A stretch of DNA of 64,000 nucleotides. It comes from Mesorhizobium sp. WSM4904. GTDB lineage: Bacteria > Pseudomonadota > Alphaproteobacteria > Rhizobiales > Rhizobiaceae. Below, piece after piece: positions 8,156 to 19,360 of the stretch. How positions within the stretch are numbered: the first letter of the stretch is position 1; each line of letters opens with the position of its first letter. The position numbers and the translations under genes were made by a program. A model generated the notes under the pieces. That model did not search any database, had not been told where the DNA came from, and worked only from the letters and a program-made list of their open reading frames with translations. The stretch covers positions 5,403,001-5,467,000 of the forward strand of contig NZ_CP121354.1 in the NCBI RefSeq assembly GCF_029674545.1, written 5' to 3'.

Positions 8156-9495
8156 GCAGCCGCTCTCAGGGCCTCATTGCGAAGCGCCGCCAGCCCTTTT
8201 CGGACCGGAGGCCAGATCACGACTAAGGCAAGCAGCGCCGCCGCGAGGCTCACGGTCGCCATGGCCGGCTGCAAGCTGGCCTCGCCGCCAAGGATGTGGA
8301 CGGCCACCAGGGGCACCAGCGACGGCCCGAGCCCAATGCCGAGCAGCGCCGTGACGGTCAGCGACAGCGCGATCGTCGTGGCACGCATTTCGTTGGGCAC
8401 GCTTTCCTGCATGACCACGTGCCCGATCACATAGCCACCGATCGAGCCCAAGGCCCACCCCGCGAAGGCGAGCGCGATTTGTTGCTCCGTGGCGGCGAAG
8501 AAGCTGGTCGAAGCTCCGGCAATCGTCAGCGCGTAGCAACCGAGGAGCAGCACGACGCGTGTGGGCACGCCCCAGCGCCGAACGAACAGGTCGGACAGGA
8601 GACCACCGCCAACGGAAGCGACGACGCCGCTCGCCGTGATCGACAAGGCTATCAGCCCACCAGCCTCCAGCGGACTCATACCGTGCGACCGTTGCAGCAA
8701 GGTTGGCAGCCACGAGATCAAAGCGTAGTCGCCGATGCCGAGCACTCCCTTGACCAGGCACACCCGAAGCACCGCGCCGTTTCCGGCGCCAAGCCGGCGC
8801 AGCACGCCTGCAATCGGCAGCAGGCCCGATCTGTGATGTCGCGCCGGTTCGGGCACGAGCAGAAACAGCGGCAGCAAAAACAGGCCTGATATCCCTACCA
8901 GGACGAAGAGCTGCCGCCACGGCGCAAGAGGCCCGATAAACGGTATCGGCGCCAGCAATCCGGCCGAACTCCAGGCCAGCACCACCCCGCCCACGAACAG
9001 CGCGGTCCCCGTGCCGAATGTCGCGCCGAGCGAAAACACGCCAAGCGCAGTACCCCGGAGCCGGGGCGAGAACGAGTCGATTATGAGCGAAGAGGCAGCC
9101 GGGACCAACGCCGCCTCGCCGAGACCAACCGAAACTCGCGCCGCGAAGAAAGTCGGAAAGTCGGGGGCCAGGCCGCAGCCGATGGTCGCCGCCGACCAGA
9201 GCGTGATGCCGGCCATGATCACGTTGCGACGGTTCGCGCGATCGGCGAGGCGTCCACATGGCACGCCGGCCAGCGCGAAGATCACTGCAAATCCGGCACC
9301 CTGCAGCAGACTGATTTCAAAGTCGGTCAGTTCCAGCCCTGCGCGGATCGGATCGACCACGAGGTTGATGACCAAACGGTCGGTGAAAGACACCAGCAGC
9401 GCCAGGCATAGAACGACGACCGCGTACCAGCCGGCAGCGCCCGACACAGGCCGGCCCGAGCCTGGCAGGTCATTGTCGGCGATTGCGTTTCCCAC
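8152..9495 (-). CDS. MFS transporter (spinster-like/anion-cation symporter type)
   Basis: About 447 residues with 12 predicted membrane segments. The TM1 region VVVLCLALLVSFTDRLVINLVVDPIRAGLELTDFEISLL is typical of the Spns/GlpT-like branch of MFS (Asp-Arg after TM1, then a TDF/SLL block). The A-like loop reads GRLADRANRRNVI. The likely role is proton- or anion-coupled uptake or export of an organic acid or lipid-like solute; no substrate can be assigned. The start is inferred at GTG 9495, because the frame upstream of it lacks transporter character and AAGG sits about 9 bases before that GTG. The stop codon lies inside the palindrome at 8115-8155. It is divergent from the small 2TM gene. Confidence 0.75.
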   Translation of the reverse strand: MGNAIADNDLPGSGRPVSGAAGWYAVVVLCLALLVSFTDRLVINLVVDPIRAGLELTDFEISLLQGAGFAVIFALAGVPCGRLADRANRRNVIMAGITLWSAATIGCGLAPDFPTFFAARVSVGLGEAALVPAASSLIIDSFSPRLRGTALGVFSLGATFGTGTALFVGGVVLAWSSAGLLAPIPFIGPLAPWRQLFVLVGISGLFLLPLFLLVPEPARHHRSGLLPIAGVLRRLGAGNGAVLRVCLVKGVLGIGDYALISWLPTLLQRSHGMSPLEAGGLIALSITASGVVASVGGGLLSDLFVRRWGVPTRVVLLLGCYALTIAGASTSFFAATEQQIALAFAGWALGSIGGYVIGHVVMQESVPNEMRATTIALSLTVTALLGIGLGPSLVPLVAVHILGGEASLQPAMATVSLAAALLALVVIWPPVRKGLAALRNEALRAAA

Positions 9496-9663
9496 CTGAT
9501 TTCGCCTTGCCCCTTCTTCCGCATTCAAGCCTCGCGAAAAAAGCAATCCATGGCAAATGGATCGCAAGATCCCGTAAGCACGTCCCAGCGCATTTGCCCA
9601 AGCTCCACCTTCGGAACGCAGCTTTTCATTGCTGCCACTCAAACGCCTATGGAGAACGGCATA

Positions 9664-9861
9664 ATGCAAACAAGTTCCGATCGACAGCATGGATTTCAAA
9701 TCCACGCCTTTGTCTTCGCCGTCGGCATCGTGGCGATAACGGCGCTCAACCTCTATCTGGGGAAGCCCTACTGGTTCTACTGGTCACTGTTGGGATGGGG
9801 TATCGGCATCGTCGCGCACTGGTGGTTCGTGCTCGGCCCCGGCGCGAAGCCGGATAGCTGA
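9664..9861 (+). CDS. Small 2TM-domain protein
   Basis: A 65-residue protein with a short polar start (MQTSSDRQHGF) and two hydrophobic helices (IHAFVFAVGIVAITALNLYL and WFYWSLLGWGIGIVAHWWFVL) joined by GKPYWFYWS. The pattern matches the bacterial 2TM domain family, often found alone or attached to histidine kinases; the function of stand-alone members is unknown. ATG 9664 is chosen because GGAG sits 9 bases upstream; ATG 9649 is an in-frame alternative. It is divergent from the MFS gene. Confidence 0.65.
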   Translation: MQTSSDRQHGFQIHAFVFAVGIVAITALNLYLGKPYWFYWSLLGWGIGIVAHWWFVLGPGAKPDS

Positions 9862-10043
9862 CGCGTCATTCAGCCGCCGTTCGGGTTAGCTCTGTCGCGA
9901 TGTGGCAGCGTGGACGCGCAACGAGTCAAACCGGACCCGCCAGGCGATCCGTGCGTGGCTGCATGGAAGCGATCGAATTTTATGGCAACGGTCGTGGCGG
10001 AGCCACTCCGCCACGATTACGCTCATGGCGGGGACCACTCCCG

Positions 10044-10238
10044 TCAGTTCGTAAGCTGCAGCCTGGAGAACTTGTTGGCGATCGTCTGGAAGACGTTGGG
10101 CAGCTTGGCCGGGTCCTCGACAGGGTAATAGTCGCTCGGATCGGAAGCGCAGGCGCTGTGGAGCGAACGGTTGGCGGCCGTGTCGGCCTGCAGTACCACC
10201 GTGTAGATTTGAACCGGCGTTCCGACATCCCTAGCAGC
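10044..10238 (-). pseudogene. TadG-like Flp-pilus protein remnant (3' end only)
   Basis: This reverse-strand frame starts right after an in-frame TGA (10239-10241) and ends at TGA 10044-10046. It reads GTPVQIYTVVLQADTA, then SACASDPSDYYPVEDP, then FQTIANKFSRLQLTN. It closely resembles the end of TadG/vWFA-type pilus assembly proteins: an IYTV strand, then a CASxPxxYY..., then a PxxLxxxFxxIaxxls.LrL terminus. No start codon, signal or vWFA core is present, so it is a decayed fragment. The surrounding ~500 bases have no intact gene. Confidence 0.5.
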
Positions 10239-10368
10239 TCACCAGCCCCTCCATCATCGAAAAATCCCACCATTCCAACGGCTTAAAACGTCCCGAAACT
10301 TCTGCATTCTCCGGTCCTGTAGCCATGCTGTCCGTCCCATCCCCAGCCTCCATTCGCTGGCGATAAAA

Positions 10369-10406
10369 CCGGACAACTCATCTGCTACCTAATCCGGACA
10401 ACTCAT
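10369..10406. repeat. Tandem 13-bp repeat resembling an insertion-sequence end
   Basis: CCGGACAACTCAT occurs at 10369-10381 and again at 10394-10406, a 25-base period. Repeated terminal motifs of this kind occur at the ends of several IS families (IS21 is one example). No transposase and no matching second end is visible nearby, so this is at most a relic. It lies between the TadG-like fragment and the ribosomal promoter. Confidence 0.4.
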
Positions 10407-10434
10407 GAGCTTACGACAATCCTGTCTGCCGCGC

Positions 10435-10462
10435 TTGCCTTCCTGGCGAATTGCTGTATAGA
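10435..10462 (+). promoter_or_regulatory. Probable sigma-70 promoter of the rpsF-rpsR-rplI operon
   Basis: TTGCCT (10435-10440) and TATAGA (10457-10462) are separated by 16 bases and lie in the only gene-free stretch upstream of rpsF. The CTTGCC variant at the -35 is usual in alphaproteobacteria. It would give an untranslated leader of about 215 bases. Confidence 0.55.
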
Positions 10463-10469
10463 CGCCGGC

Positions 10470-10682
10470 AATCTGCCGGTCCTTGCTGGGGGCTGAACGG
10501 AGGGCCGTGGCTTTTCAAAGGCCACGTCATGAAGCCATAAGCGCTTTTGGCCTCCCGTGTCTCCGCTCTCGACCGTCTCGCGATGCTCCTTTCTTCCCCG
10601 CTCTTCGAAGACGGGTCAGACAAGTTGCAGAGGCTTAGCCGCGAGGGCCGGTGAGAGAAACGAAGAAAGGCAGTAAAACATA
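10470..10682 (+). promoter_or_regulatory. Long structured 5' leader of rpsF
   Basis: About 210 bases between the inferred promoter and the rpsF ATG contain no credible gene. Two short hairpins are visible: CCGGCA-ATC-TGCCGG just after the promoter, and CGTGGC-(9 nt)-GCCACG near 10515-10535. rpsF leaders in many bacteria bind the S6:S18 complex for feedback control. I cannot identify that motif with confidence, so regulatory function is an inference from length and position. Confidence 0.3.
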
Positions 10683-11165
10683 ATGGCTCTTTACGAACAT
10701 GTGTTTCTTGCCCGGCAGGACCTGTCGCAGCAGCAGGTCGATGCGCTTGTCGAACAGTACAAGGGCGTCATCACCGCCAATGGCGGATCGGTCGGCCGGA
10801 TCGAGAACTGGGGGCTGAAGTCCCTCACCTACCGGGTCAAGAAGAACCGGAAGGCTTACTACACGCTGATGGACATCACCTGCCCGCCGGCCGCGCTCAA
10901 CGAAATGGAGCGGCAGATGGGCCTGTCGGAAGACGTGCTGCGCTTCCTCACCATCAAGGTCGAGGCGCATGAGGAAGGTCCCTCGGCGATGATGCAGAAG
11001 CGCGAAGAGCGCTCCGAGCGCGGCGGCTTCGGCGACCGCGACCGTGGCGACCGTCCGTCGCGCGGCTTCGGCGACCGTGATCGCGGCGATCGCGGCCCGC
11101 GCAGCTTCGATGGCGAGCGCGGTCCGCGCCGTCCGCGCGAAGCCGTTGAAGGAGGTGCAGAATAA
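10683..11165 (+). CDS. rpsF: 30S ribosomal protein bS6
   Basis: 160 residues. The first ~95 are a standard bS6 fold ([26 protein letters not shown], then [23 protein letters not shown], then [12 protein letters not shown]). The core is followed by a long charged, disordered tail with a near-repeat of [10 protein letters not shown] type, longer than the ~100-135 residues usual outside the alphaproteobacteria. bS6 binds bS18 on the 30S platform. The stop codon overlaps the rpsR start by one base (TAATG), consistent with coupled translation. It is the first gene of the rpsF-rpsR-rplI operon. Confidence 0.97.
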   Translation: MALYEHVFLARQDLSQQQVDALVEQYKGVITANGGSVGRIENWGLKSLTYRVKKNRKAYYTLMDITCPPAALNEMERQMGLSEDVLRFLTIKVEAHEEGPSAMMQKREERSERGGFGDRDRGDRPSRGFGDRDRGDRGPRSFDGERGPRRPREAVEGGAE

Positions 11166-11413
11166 TGGTCGACATCAACCAGATCCCGACCCGGCGCCCG
11201 TTCCATCGCCGCCGCAAGACCTGCCCGTTCTCCGGCGCCAACGCCCCGAAGATCGACTACAAGGACGTGCGCCTGCTGCAGCGCTACATTTCCGAGCGCG
11301 GCAAGATCGTGCCGTCGCGCATCACCGCCGTCAGCCAGAAGAAGCAGCGCGAGCTCGCCAAGGCGATCAAGCGCGCCCGCTTCCTCGGCCTGCTGCCCTA
11401 CGTGGTTCGCTAA
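11165..11413 (+). CDS. rpsR: 30S ribosomal protein bS18
   Basis: 82 residues with the bS18 signature: [15 protein letters not shown] near the N-terminus, [25 protein letters not shown] in the middle and [22 protein letters not shown] at the end. It partners bS6 on the small-subunit platform. A strong GGAGGTG site lies inside the end of rpsF, and the start overlaps the rpsF stop by one base. In many relatives a membrane-protein gene lies between rpsR and rplI; here only 214 bases with a strong hairpin are present. Confidence 0.97.
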   Translation: MVDINQIPTRRPFHRRRKTCPFSGANAPKIDYKDVRLLQRYISERGKIVPSRITAVSQKKQRELAKAIKRARFLGLLPYVVR

Positions 11414-11425
11414 GCTGGAAGTATT

Positions 11426-11451
11426 GATGCGGGCGGCTTGCCGCCCGCATC
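11426..11451. terminator. Strong GC hairpin after rpsR
   Basis: GATGCGGGCGGC (11426-11437) and its exact complement (11440-11451) form a 12-bp stem with only TT between the arms. There is no T-run, so it is not a classical rho-independent terminator; it could pause RNA polymerase or protect the rpsF-rpsR 3' end from decay. No other gene is seen in 11414-11627. Confidence 0.5.
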
Positions 11452-11627
11452 GACCCCACGGCGACGGGCGCCGCAGAGGGTAGGTTCAAAATCCCGAGTT
11501 GAGGCCATAACCTCTAACTGCCTGACAGGCAGGACAGCGACACCGGCGACGACGCCCTTTGCTTCCTGACCTGTTCCACAAGAATCCGACGTCATCCCGG
11601 ATGACGCCAAACCGAAGGAACGAAACC

Positions 11628-12212
11628 ATGGAAGTCATTCTCCTCGAGCGCATTTCCCGCCTCGGCCAGATGGGCGACACCGTCAAGGTCAGAGACGGAT
11701 TCGCCCGCAACTTCCTGCTGCCGCAGGGCAAGGCGCTGCGCGCCAACGAAGCCAACAAGAAGAAGTTCGAGGGCCAGCGCGCCCAGCTCGAAGCCCGCAA
11801 CCTCGAGCGCAAGTCGGAGGCCAGCCAGGTCGCCGAGAAGCTCGACGGCAAGAGCTTCATCGTCGTGCGCTCGGCCGGCGAGACCGGCCAGCTCTACGGC
11901 TCGGTGTCGACCCGCGACATCGCCGAACTCTTGACCGCCGAGGGCTTCTCCGTCAGCCGCAACCAGATCGAGCTCAACCAGCCGATCAAGACCATCGGCC
12001 TCTCCAATGTGGCGATCGCGCTGCACCCGGAAGTCGAGGTCACCGTGACGCTCAACGTCGCCCGCTCGGCCGAAGAGGCGGAGCGCCAGGCCAAGGGCGA
12101 GACGCTGACGACGGCCGAAGCCATCTATGGCGAGGACATCAACGACAACGCCCGGCCGGAGAACTTCTTCGACCCGAACGCCGAGTTCGAAGGCGGTGAA
12201 GACAACGCCTGA
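11628..12212 (+). CDS. rplI: 50S ribosomal protein bL9
   Basis: 194 residues. The N-terminal domain [32 protein letters not shown] matches bL9 exactly in pattern, followed by the long connecting helix rich in Lys/Glu/Ala and the C-terminal domain ([20 protein letters not shown] ... IKTIG ... [12 protein letters not shown]). A ~45-residue acidic C-terminal extension ([25 protein letters not shown]) exceeds the ~150 residues of E. coli bL9. bL9 extends from the L1 stalk base of the large subunit. ATG 11628 has GAAGGAACG as its site; an upstream in-frame extension is not bL9-like. The gene ends at a rho-independent terminator. Confidence 0.96.
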   Translation: MEVILLERISRLGQMGDTVKVRDGFARNFLLPQGKALRANEANKKKFEGQRAQLEARNLERKSEASQVAEKLDGKSFIVVRSAGETGQLYGSVSTRDIAELLTAEGFSVSRNQIELNQPIKTIGLSNVAIALHPEVEVTVTLNVARSAEEAERQAKGETLTTAEAIYGEDINDNARPENFFDPNAEFEGGEDNA

Positions 12213-12242
12213 TCGATAGGACCCGACCTACGAGCCGACAGG

Positions 12243-12316
12243 GCCGGAGCGTCGCTCCGGCTCGCAGGCCTCCAGAATTCTGGACTAATGCCCGGGCATG
12301 CGACCCGGGCATTTTT
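12243..12316 (+). terminator. Rho-independent terminator of the rpsF-rpsR-rplI operon
   Basis: AATGCCCGGG (12287-12296), a 7-base loop and CCCGGGCATT (12304-12313) run into TTTTT (12312-12316). A second hairpin, GCCGGAGC-GTC-GCTCCGGC (12243-12261), lies just upstream. This is a textbook intrinsic terminator 75 bases after the rplI stop. Confidence 0.85.
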
Positions 12317-12492
12317 ATGCCAAATGGAACTTTTCGAACCCCCATATCTTGAGGCAGACTACAGCGTCGCGCGTCCTTTGGACGCAGCAATGACGCCGTA
12401 GTACCTGTGACCTTCGCTCAGGCCCTTCCCGAAACCGACGCCGTTTTCGGGCCATGCGCGGAAGTCGGCCTGACCCTGAGGGACATTTGGTC

Positions 12493-13779
12493 ATGAATAT
12501 TCTACTGAAGCGCATTCTCGACCGCCTGGTGCGCACGGGCAATCTCAAGGTCACCGGGCCGAAGGGCTCGACAGTCACTTTCGGCGATGGCAGCGGCGAA
12601 CCCGTGCACATGCACATCAAGACCACGCATGCCGAGCGCGCCATCAGCTTCGATCCGATGCTGGCCGTACCCGAGGCCTATATGGACGGCGAGCTCGACA
12701 TCCTCGAGGGTGGGGTGCTGGGCATGATGCGCATCGCTTTCCAGAACATGGGCAGCGGCGGCATCGACGCCACGTGGTCGAAGGCGATCGAGGGTCTGCG
12801 CCACGCGTTCCGTCGCCTGCAGCAGATCAACACCGCCTCGCGCTCGCGCCGCAACGTGCAGCGCCACTACGACCTTTCCGGCGAGCTCTACAAGCTCTTC
12901 CTCGACGAGGACATGCAATATTCCTGCGCCTATTTCGAACAGCCCGACATGACGCTGGACGAAGCGCAGGTCGCCAAGAAGCGCCACATCGCCGCCAAGC
13001 TGAGGCTTAAGCCCGGCCAGACGGTGCTCGACATCGGCTCGGGCTGGGGCGGTCTCGGACTTTATCTCGCCAAGACTTTCGACGTCGACGTACAGGGTGT
13101 GACGCTGTCCACCGAGCAGCATGGCGTCGCCACCGACCGCGCGCATGCGCTGGGCCTGCAGGACCGGGTGCATTTCGACCTCAAGGACTATCGCGCGCTC
13201 AACGAACGCTTCGACCGCATCGTCTCGGTCGGCATGTTCGAACATGTCGGCGTCAACCATTACCGCACCTTCTTCGACAAGTCGGCGACGCTCTTGAAGC
13301 CCGACGGCGTGATGCTGCTCCACACCATCGGCCGTTCCGGCGTGCCGTGGGCGACCAGCGCCTTCATCCGCAAATACATCTTCCCGGGCGGCTACATCCC
13401 GGCACTTTCCGAGGTGATGCCAGCAATCGAGAAGTCGGGTTTGGTGGTCACCGACATCGAGATGCTCAGGCTGCATTATGCCGAGACGCTGAAGCACTGG
13501 GGCATGCGCTTTGCCGCCAACCGCGACAAGGCCAAGGCGATCTACGACGAGCGTTTCTGCCGCATGTGGGAGTTCTATCTCGCCGCCTCGGAAGCCGCCT
13601 TCCGCTGGCAGGATCTGGTCATCTTCCAGATTCAACTCGCCAAGAAGAACGACACGCTGCCGATGACGCGCGACTACATGGCCAAATGCGAGAAGGCGCT
13701 GGAGCTGCGCGACATGGGCCACCAGGAGCCGGCGCCTGCCGCCGCCAGGAAGCCGACCCGCCGCAAGAAGGTCGAGTAG
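12493..13779 (+). CDS. cfa: Cyclopropane-fatty-acyl-phospholipid synthase
   Basis: 428 residues. An N-terminal ~100-residue lipid-binding region leads into the SAM-methyltransferase core: [32 protein letters not shown] motif [16 protein letters not shown], then [21 protein letters not shown] and [13 protein letters not shown]. These are hallmarks of the Cfa family, which adds a methylene from SAM across cis double bonds of membrane phospholipid acyl chains. The C-terminal tail is Pro/Lys/Arg-rich (ARKPTRRKK). The start at ATG 12493 has GAGGGA about 11 bases upstream. It forms its own transcription unit between the ribosomal terminator and the hairpin at 13818-13845. Confidence 0.88.
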   Translation: MNILLKRILDRLVRTGNLKVTGPKGSTVTFGDGSGEPVHMHIKTTHAERAISFDPMLAVPEAYMDGELDILEGGVLGMMRIAFQNMGSGGIDATWSKAIEGLRHAFRRLQQINTASRSRRNVQRHYDLSGELYKLFLDEDMQYSCAYFEQPDMTLDEAQVAKKRHIAAKLRLKPGQTVLDIGSGWGGLGLYLAKTFDVDVQGVTLSTEQHGVATDRAHALGLQDRVHFDLKDYRALNERFDRIVSVGMFEHVGVNHYRTFFDKSATLLKPDGVMLLHTIGRSGVPWATSAFIRKYIFPGGYIPALSEVMPAIEKSGLVVTDIEMLRLHYAETLKHWGMRFAANRDKAKAIYDERFCRMWEFYLAASEAAFRWQDLVIFQIQLAKKNDTLPMTRDYMAKCEKALELRDMGHQEPAPAAARKPTRRKKVE

Positions 13780-13817
13780 CTGCGCATTGCCGCTTGCCAT
13801 CGCGGCCCGACGCCACG

Positions 13818-13845
13818 AAAAAGGTCTCGTTCGCGAGGCCTTTTT
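13818..13845 (+). terminator. UUCG-capped terminator after cfa, ending one base before ynfA
   Basis: Arms 13818-13829 (AAAAAGGTCTCG) and 13834-13845 (CGAGGCCTTTTT) pair over 12 bp, with one G-T wobble, around a TTCG tetraloop. The T-run is part of the stem, as in bidirectional terminators. It lies 38 bases after cfa and its last base is two positions before the A of the ynfA start codon, so it also occupies the ynfA ribosome-binding region. Confidence 0.8.
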
Positions 13846-13846
13846 C

Positions 13847-14167
13847 ATGACCTATCTGATCTACATCGCAGCGGCGCTTGCCGAGATCGGCGGCTGCTTT
13901 TCGTTCTGGGCCTGGTGGCGGCTGGAAAAATCGCCGCTCTGGCTGGCGCCGGGTCTGGTGTCGCTGGCGCTGTTCGGCTTCCTTTTGGCGCTGGTCGACA
14001 CGAACGCCGCCGGGCGCGCCTATGCAGCCTATGGCGGCATCTACATCGCCGCCTCGCTTGCCTGGCTCTGGCTGGCCGAAGGCGTGCGGCCCGACCGCTG
14101 GGATCTTGGCGGCGCAGCACTCTGCGTCGTCGGCGCCTCGGTCATCCTGCTCGCGCCCAGAGCATGA
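13847..14167 (+). CDS. ynfA: YnfA/UPF0060 family small membrane protein
   Basis: 106 residues, four hydrophobic segments: [73 protein letters not shown] and [18 protein letters not shown]. The AEIGGC...W..R block and the AAYGGIYI...W...G..P..WD block are the UPF0060 signature. The family is related in fold to small multidrug transporters; its function is poorly known. The start is fixed by family conservation, and no free ribosome site is visible because the bases before ATG belong to the terminator stem. The stop codon (14165-14167) lies inside a dispersed repeat. Confidence 0.85.
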   Translation: MTYLIYIAAALAEIGGCFSFWAWWRLEKSPLWLAPGLVSLALFGFLLALVDTNAAGRAYAAYGGIYIAASLAWLWLAEGVRPDRWDLGGAALCVVGASVILLAPRA

Positions 14168-14207
14168 TGCCGAAAAGTGTGAAGCGGTTTTCGGACGACA
14201 TCATGCT
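14161..14207. repeat. RIME-like palindromic element
   Basis: AGCATGATGCCGAAAA begins and TTTTCGGACGACATCATGCT ends this 47-base imperfect palindrome. It belongs to the same family as the elements at 56899-56945, 57547-57593 and 57603-57648. It overlaps the ynfA stop codon and lies 29 bases before the next start codon. Confidence 0.85.
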
Positions 14208-14236
14208 CTATCTCTTTGATTCTAAGGGAGCCTGAG

Positions 14237-15202
14237 ATGGAACTGCCCGCTCCACTCCGGCAAGGCGTCGACAGCCTGCTCGAGAAGGTGCCGCTGCCGG
14301 CACTGAAACAGGCCGCAAGAACGCTTTCGGAACGCTATCGCGCCGAGCTGCGCGACGGCCGCCTGCACATGGGTGAAGACATGGCGGTGAAGGCCTATCT
14401 GGCGACCAGGCTGCCCGCCACCTACGCCGCCGTCCGCGCCAGCCTCGACGCGCTGACCGATGCCCGCCCCGATTTCCAGCCGAAAAGCCTGCTTGATGTC
14501 GGCGCCGGGCCTGGCACGATGCTTTGGGCCACCGCCGACGCCTGGCCTGAGCTCGAACGGGCGGTTCTGGTCGAGGCGAGCGCCGCGGTGCGCAAGATCG
14601 GGCAGTCGCTGGCGGCCGGCACGATTGCTGTCCGCGCGAGTTGGGTCGCCGGCGACGCCACCATCGATCTCGACGGTTTCGAGCCCGCCGACCTCGTCAG
14701 CGCGGCCTATCTCCTGGACGAGATCGCGCCGGCCTCGCTGCCGAAGCTCGTCGACCGGCTCTGGCGGTTGACCTCCGACACGCTGATGATCGTCGAGCCA
14801 GGCACGCCGGCCGGCTGGCAGCGCATCCTCGCCGTGCGGACGCGGCTCATCGCAGCCGGCGCGCATGTCTCGGCGCCTTGCCCGCACGAGGCGCCCTGCC
14901 CGCTCGTGCCGCCCGACTGGTGCCATTTTGCGCGCCGCGTCGCCCGCTCGCGCCTGCATCGGCTGACCAAGGAGGCCGACGTGCCGTGGGAGGACGAGAA
15001 GTTCATCTACCTCGCCGCCTCGCGGCAGCCGGCGCCGACGCGCGCGGCGCGGGTGATCGCGCCGCCGAAGATCGGGTCCGGCAAGGTCGTGCTCAAACTC
15101 TGCCAGGCCGACGGCAGCGCCGGCGAGCAGCTGTTCAGCAAACGCGACGGCGATGTGTTCAAAGCGGCGCGGCGGGCGGACTGGGGCGATAGGCTGGGCT
15201 GA
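14237..15202 (+). CDS. Rsm22-family ribosome-associated methyltransferase-like protein
   Basis: 321 residues. The SAM motif is LLDVGAGPG (85-93), and a helical N-terminal region includes the typical YL..RLPATYAAV block (54-67). The distinguishing part is AHVSAPCPHEAPCPL ... WCHF with Cys215, Cys221 and Cys229, plus Cys289 further on. Rsm22 and its human homologue METTL17 use four Cys in this order and similar spacing to hold a 4Fe-4S cluster while bound to the small ribosomal subunit during assembly. The role here is therefore inferred to be small-subunit biogenesis. ATG 14237 follows AAGGGAG. Confidence 0.82.
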   Translation: MELPAPLRQGVDSLLEKVPLPALKQAARTLSERYRAELRDGRLHMGEDMAVKAYLATRLPATYAAVRASLDALTDARPDFQPKSLLDVGAGPGTMLWATADAWPELERAVLVEASAAVRKIGQSLAAGTIAVRASWVAGDATIDLDGFEPADLVSAAYLLDEIAPASLPKLVDRLWRLTSDTLMIVEPGTPAGWQRILAVRTRLIAAGAHVSAPCPHEAPCPLVPPDWCHFARRVARSRLHRLTKEADVPWEDEKFIYLAASRQPAPTRAARVIAPPKIGSGKVVLKLCQADGSAGEQLFSKRDGDVFKAARRADWGDRLG

Positions 15203-15291
15203 GGGCACGTAAGGCCGGCGACATCGTGAGAGGTAACGGCGTCGATGCCTTGATAGAATCGCTACTTTGGCCATTAGCGCGAAGCGCCCGA

Positions 15292-15487
15292 ACTTCGTCA
15301 TCCACGGGCGGAGCGGGAGCGAAGCGGACGCGCAGACCCGAGGATCCATTCCGTGACGTAGCGCAAAGAATGAAGGCGGCGCAGAACAGGGCCGTTCTGG
15401 ACCGCTGCAACGCTCATAGGTAACGGAATGGATCCTCGGGTCTGCGCGCGTCGCTTCGCTCCTTGCTCCGCCCGTGGATGACGAAGC
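15292..15487. repeat. Large imperfect inverted repeat upstream of dnaB
   Basis: The left arm (15292-15357) and right arm (15420-15487) are reverse complements over ~66 bases with a few mismatches; shared pieces include TCGTCATCCACGGGCGGAGC and GCAGACCCGAGGATCCATTC. The intervening ~62 bases are unrelated. The gene-free stretch 15203-15796 otherwise shows only a probable promoter-bearing region for dnaB (15490-15796), in which I cannot pick a clear -35/-10 pair. A shorter relative of the repeat is at 33067-33120. Confidence 0.85.
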
Positions 15488-15796
15488 TCCGACGTTTCGG
15501 CTCATCCCCAACGCCCGTGCCGCTCTGCCCAAGCGGGAATGAACGGGTCGGCCCTGAGCGTCCCCATCGGCAATCAGCCGTCGAAATTGTTCTTGCTTCG
15601 TTCCATGCCTGCCCGTAAGAATCGTCCCTTGCCGAGTCAAATGGAATCGGGCCACCGGAATACTGTCCTGTGGATGGTTTGCCGATCCTGTGAACATTGG
15701 GCATCAAGCTGGTTGAGCCGAAGAGTGTTGCAGAATGGTCAGCACCGAATCTTCCAGTTCTGATATCGAGGAAGCGGGATCGGAATCGGGGACATC

Positions 15797-17287
<1,491 letters not shown>

Positions 17288-17309
17288 CTCTTGATTTGGG
17301 AGTAGCTGA

Positions 17310-17914
17310 TTGGATTTCAGCGATATCTATCAGCGGATGAAGTTTGAGGCGTACGAAATCTCCGAGAGCGAACGCATCCAACTTACTGACTATCTGAAAT
17401 CCACTGTGTCAACTTCTCGGCCGGAGTCGCACGCTGCCTTGTTGGTGTTTTGCTACTCCAGCAATCCGGAACCTCAGAACGTTGCATTAGTAAGGAAATT
17501 CCTTGCCAAGCAAACTAATGACTACACCCGTAGCGCAGCAGTGACTGGCCTGTATCGAATTTGGCGTTTGGCTACCCCTTCCGACATAGATGATCTGCTG
17601 GGCCTGTTGACGCTCTGGTCTGTGGACTCCCGGCATGACACGTCGATAGCCGCGATCGAATGCGCATTCTTGCTTATGCATCAGCTTCAAGATCGACACC
17701 TCTCCTCAATACTCCGGCAATTGTTGGAAACACTGCACGAACAAGTCAGGCGTGACAGCGATTTGGCTGTCGGTTTGTTCACCTATGCATGCTGGTCGGC
17801 ATACGACAATTGGGCTCGCGCCAACGGAGAGCGTCGCACCCATTTCGACTCGATCGAAGAAGCGTTGCCGGTTTATTGGGATCGCCATAAATATCTTTTG
17901 GAATCAATAAATTA

Positions 17915-17915
<1 letters not shown>
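17310..17915 (+). CDS. Hypothetical protein, helical, of foreign composition
   Basis: 201 residues with no family I recognise. The sequence is helical with repeated Leu/Ala spacing (ALLVFCYSSNPEPQNVALVRKFLAKQ, RSAAVTGLYRIWRLATPSDIDDLLGLL, DTSIAAIECAFLLMHQL), suggestive of a HEAT-like repeat fold, as in immunity or adaptor-type proteins. Base use is visibly AT-richer than dnaB and radA (many TTG, TCA, AAT, ATA codons). TTG 17310 has GGGAG seven bases upstream; ATG 17337 is the alternative. Its stop overlaps the radA start by one base (TAATG). It looks like a recent insertion between two core genes. Confidence 0.7.
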
Positions 17916-19333
<1,418 letters not shown>

Positions 19334-19360
19334 TGCGGCTCATGATGTGGGGCGAAAGAC

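Noticed and set aside
9680..9710. A tRNA-like GGATTTCAAATCC string
   Set aside because: It lies inside the 2TM gene and has no acceptor, D or anticodon arms around it; no tRNA gene was found in the window.
10470..10682. S6:S18-binding leader motif in the rpsF 5' region
   Set aside because: I could not find a convincing bulged stem with the conserved CCG in the right place. Only length and generic hairpins support regulation, so it is listed at low confidence.
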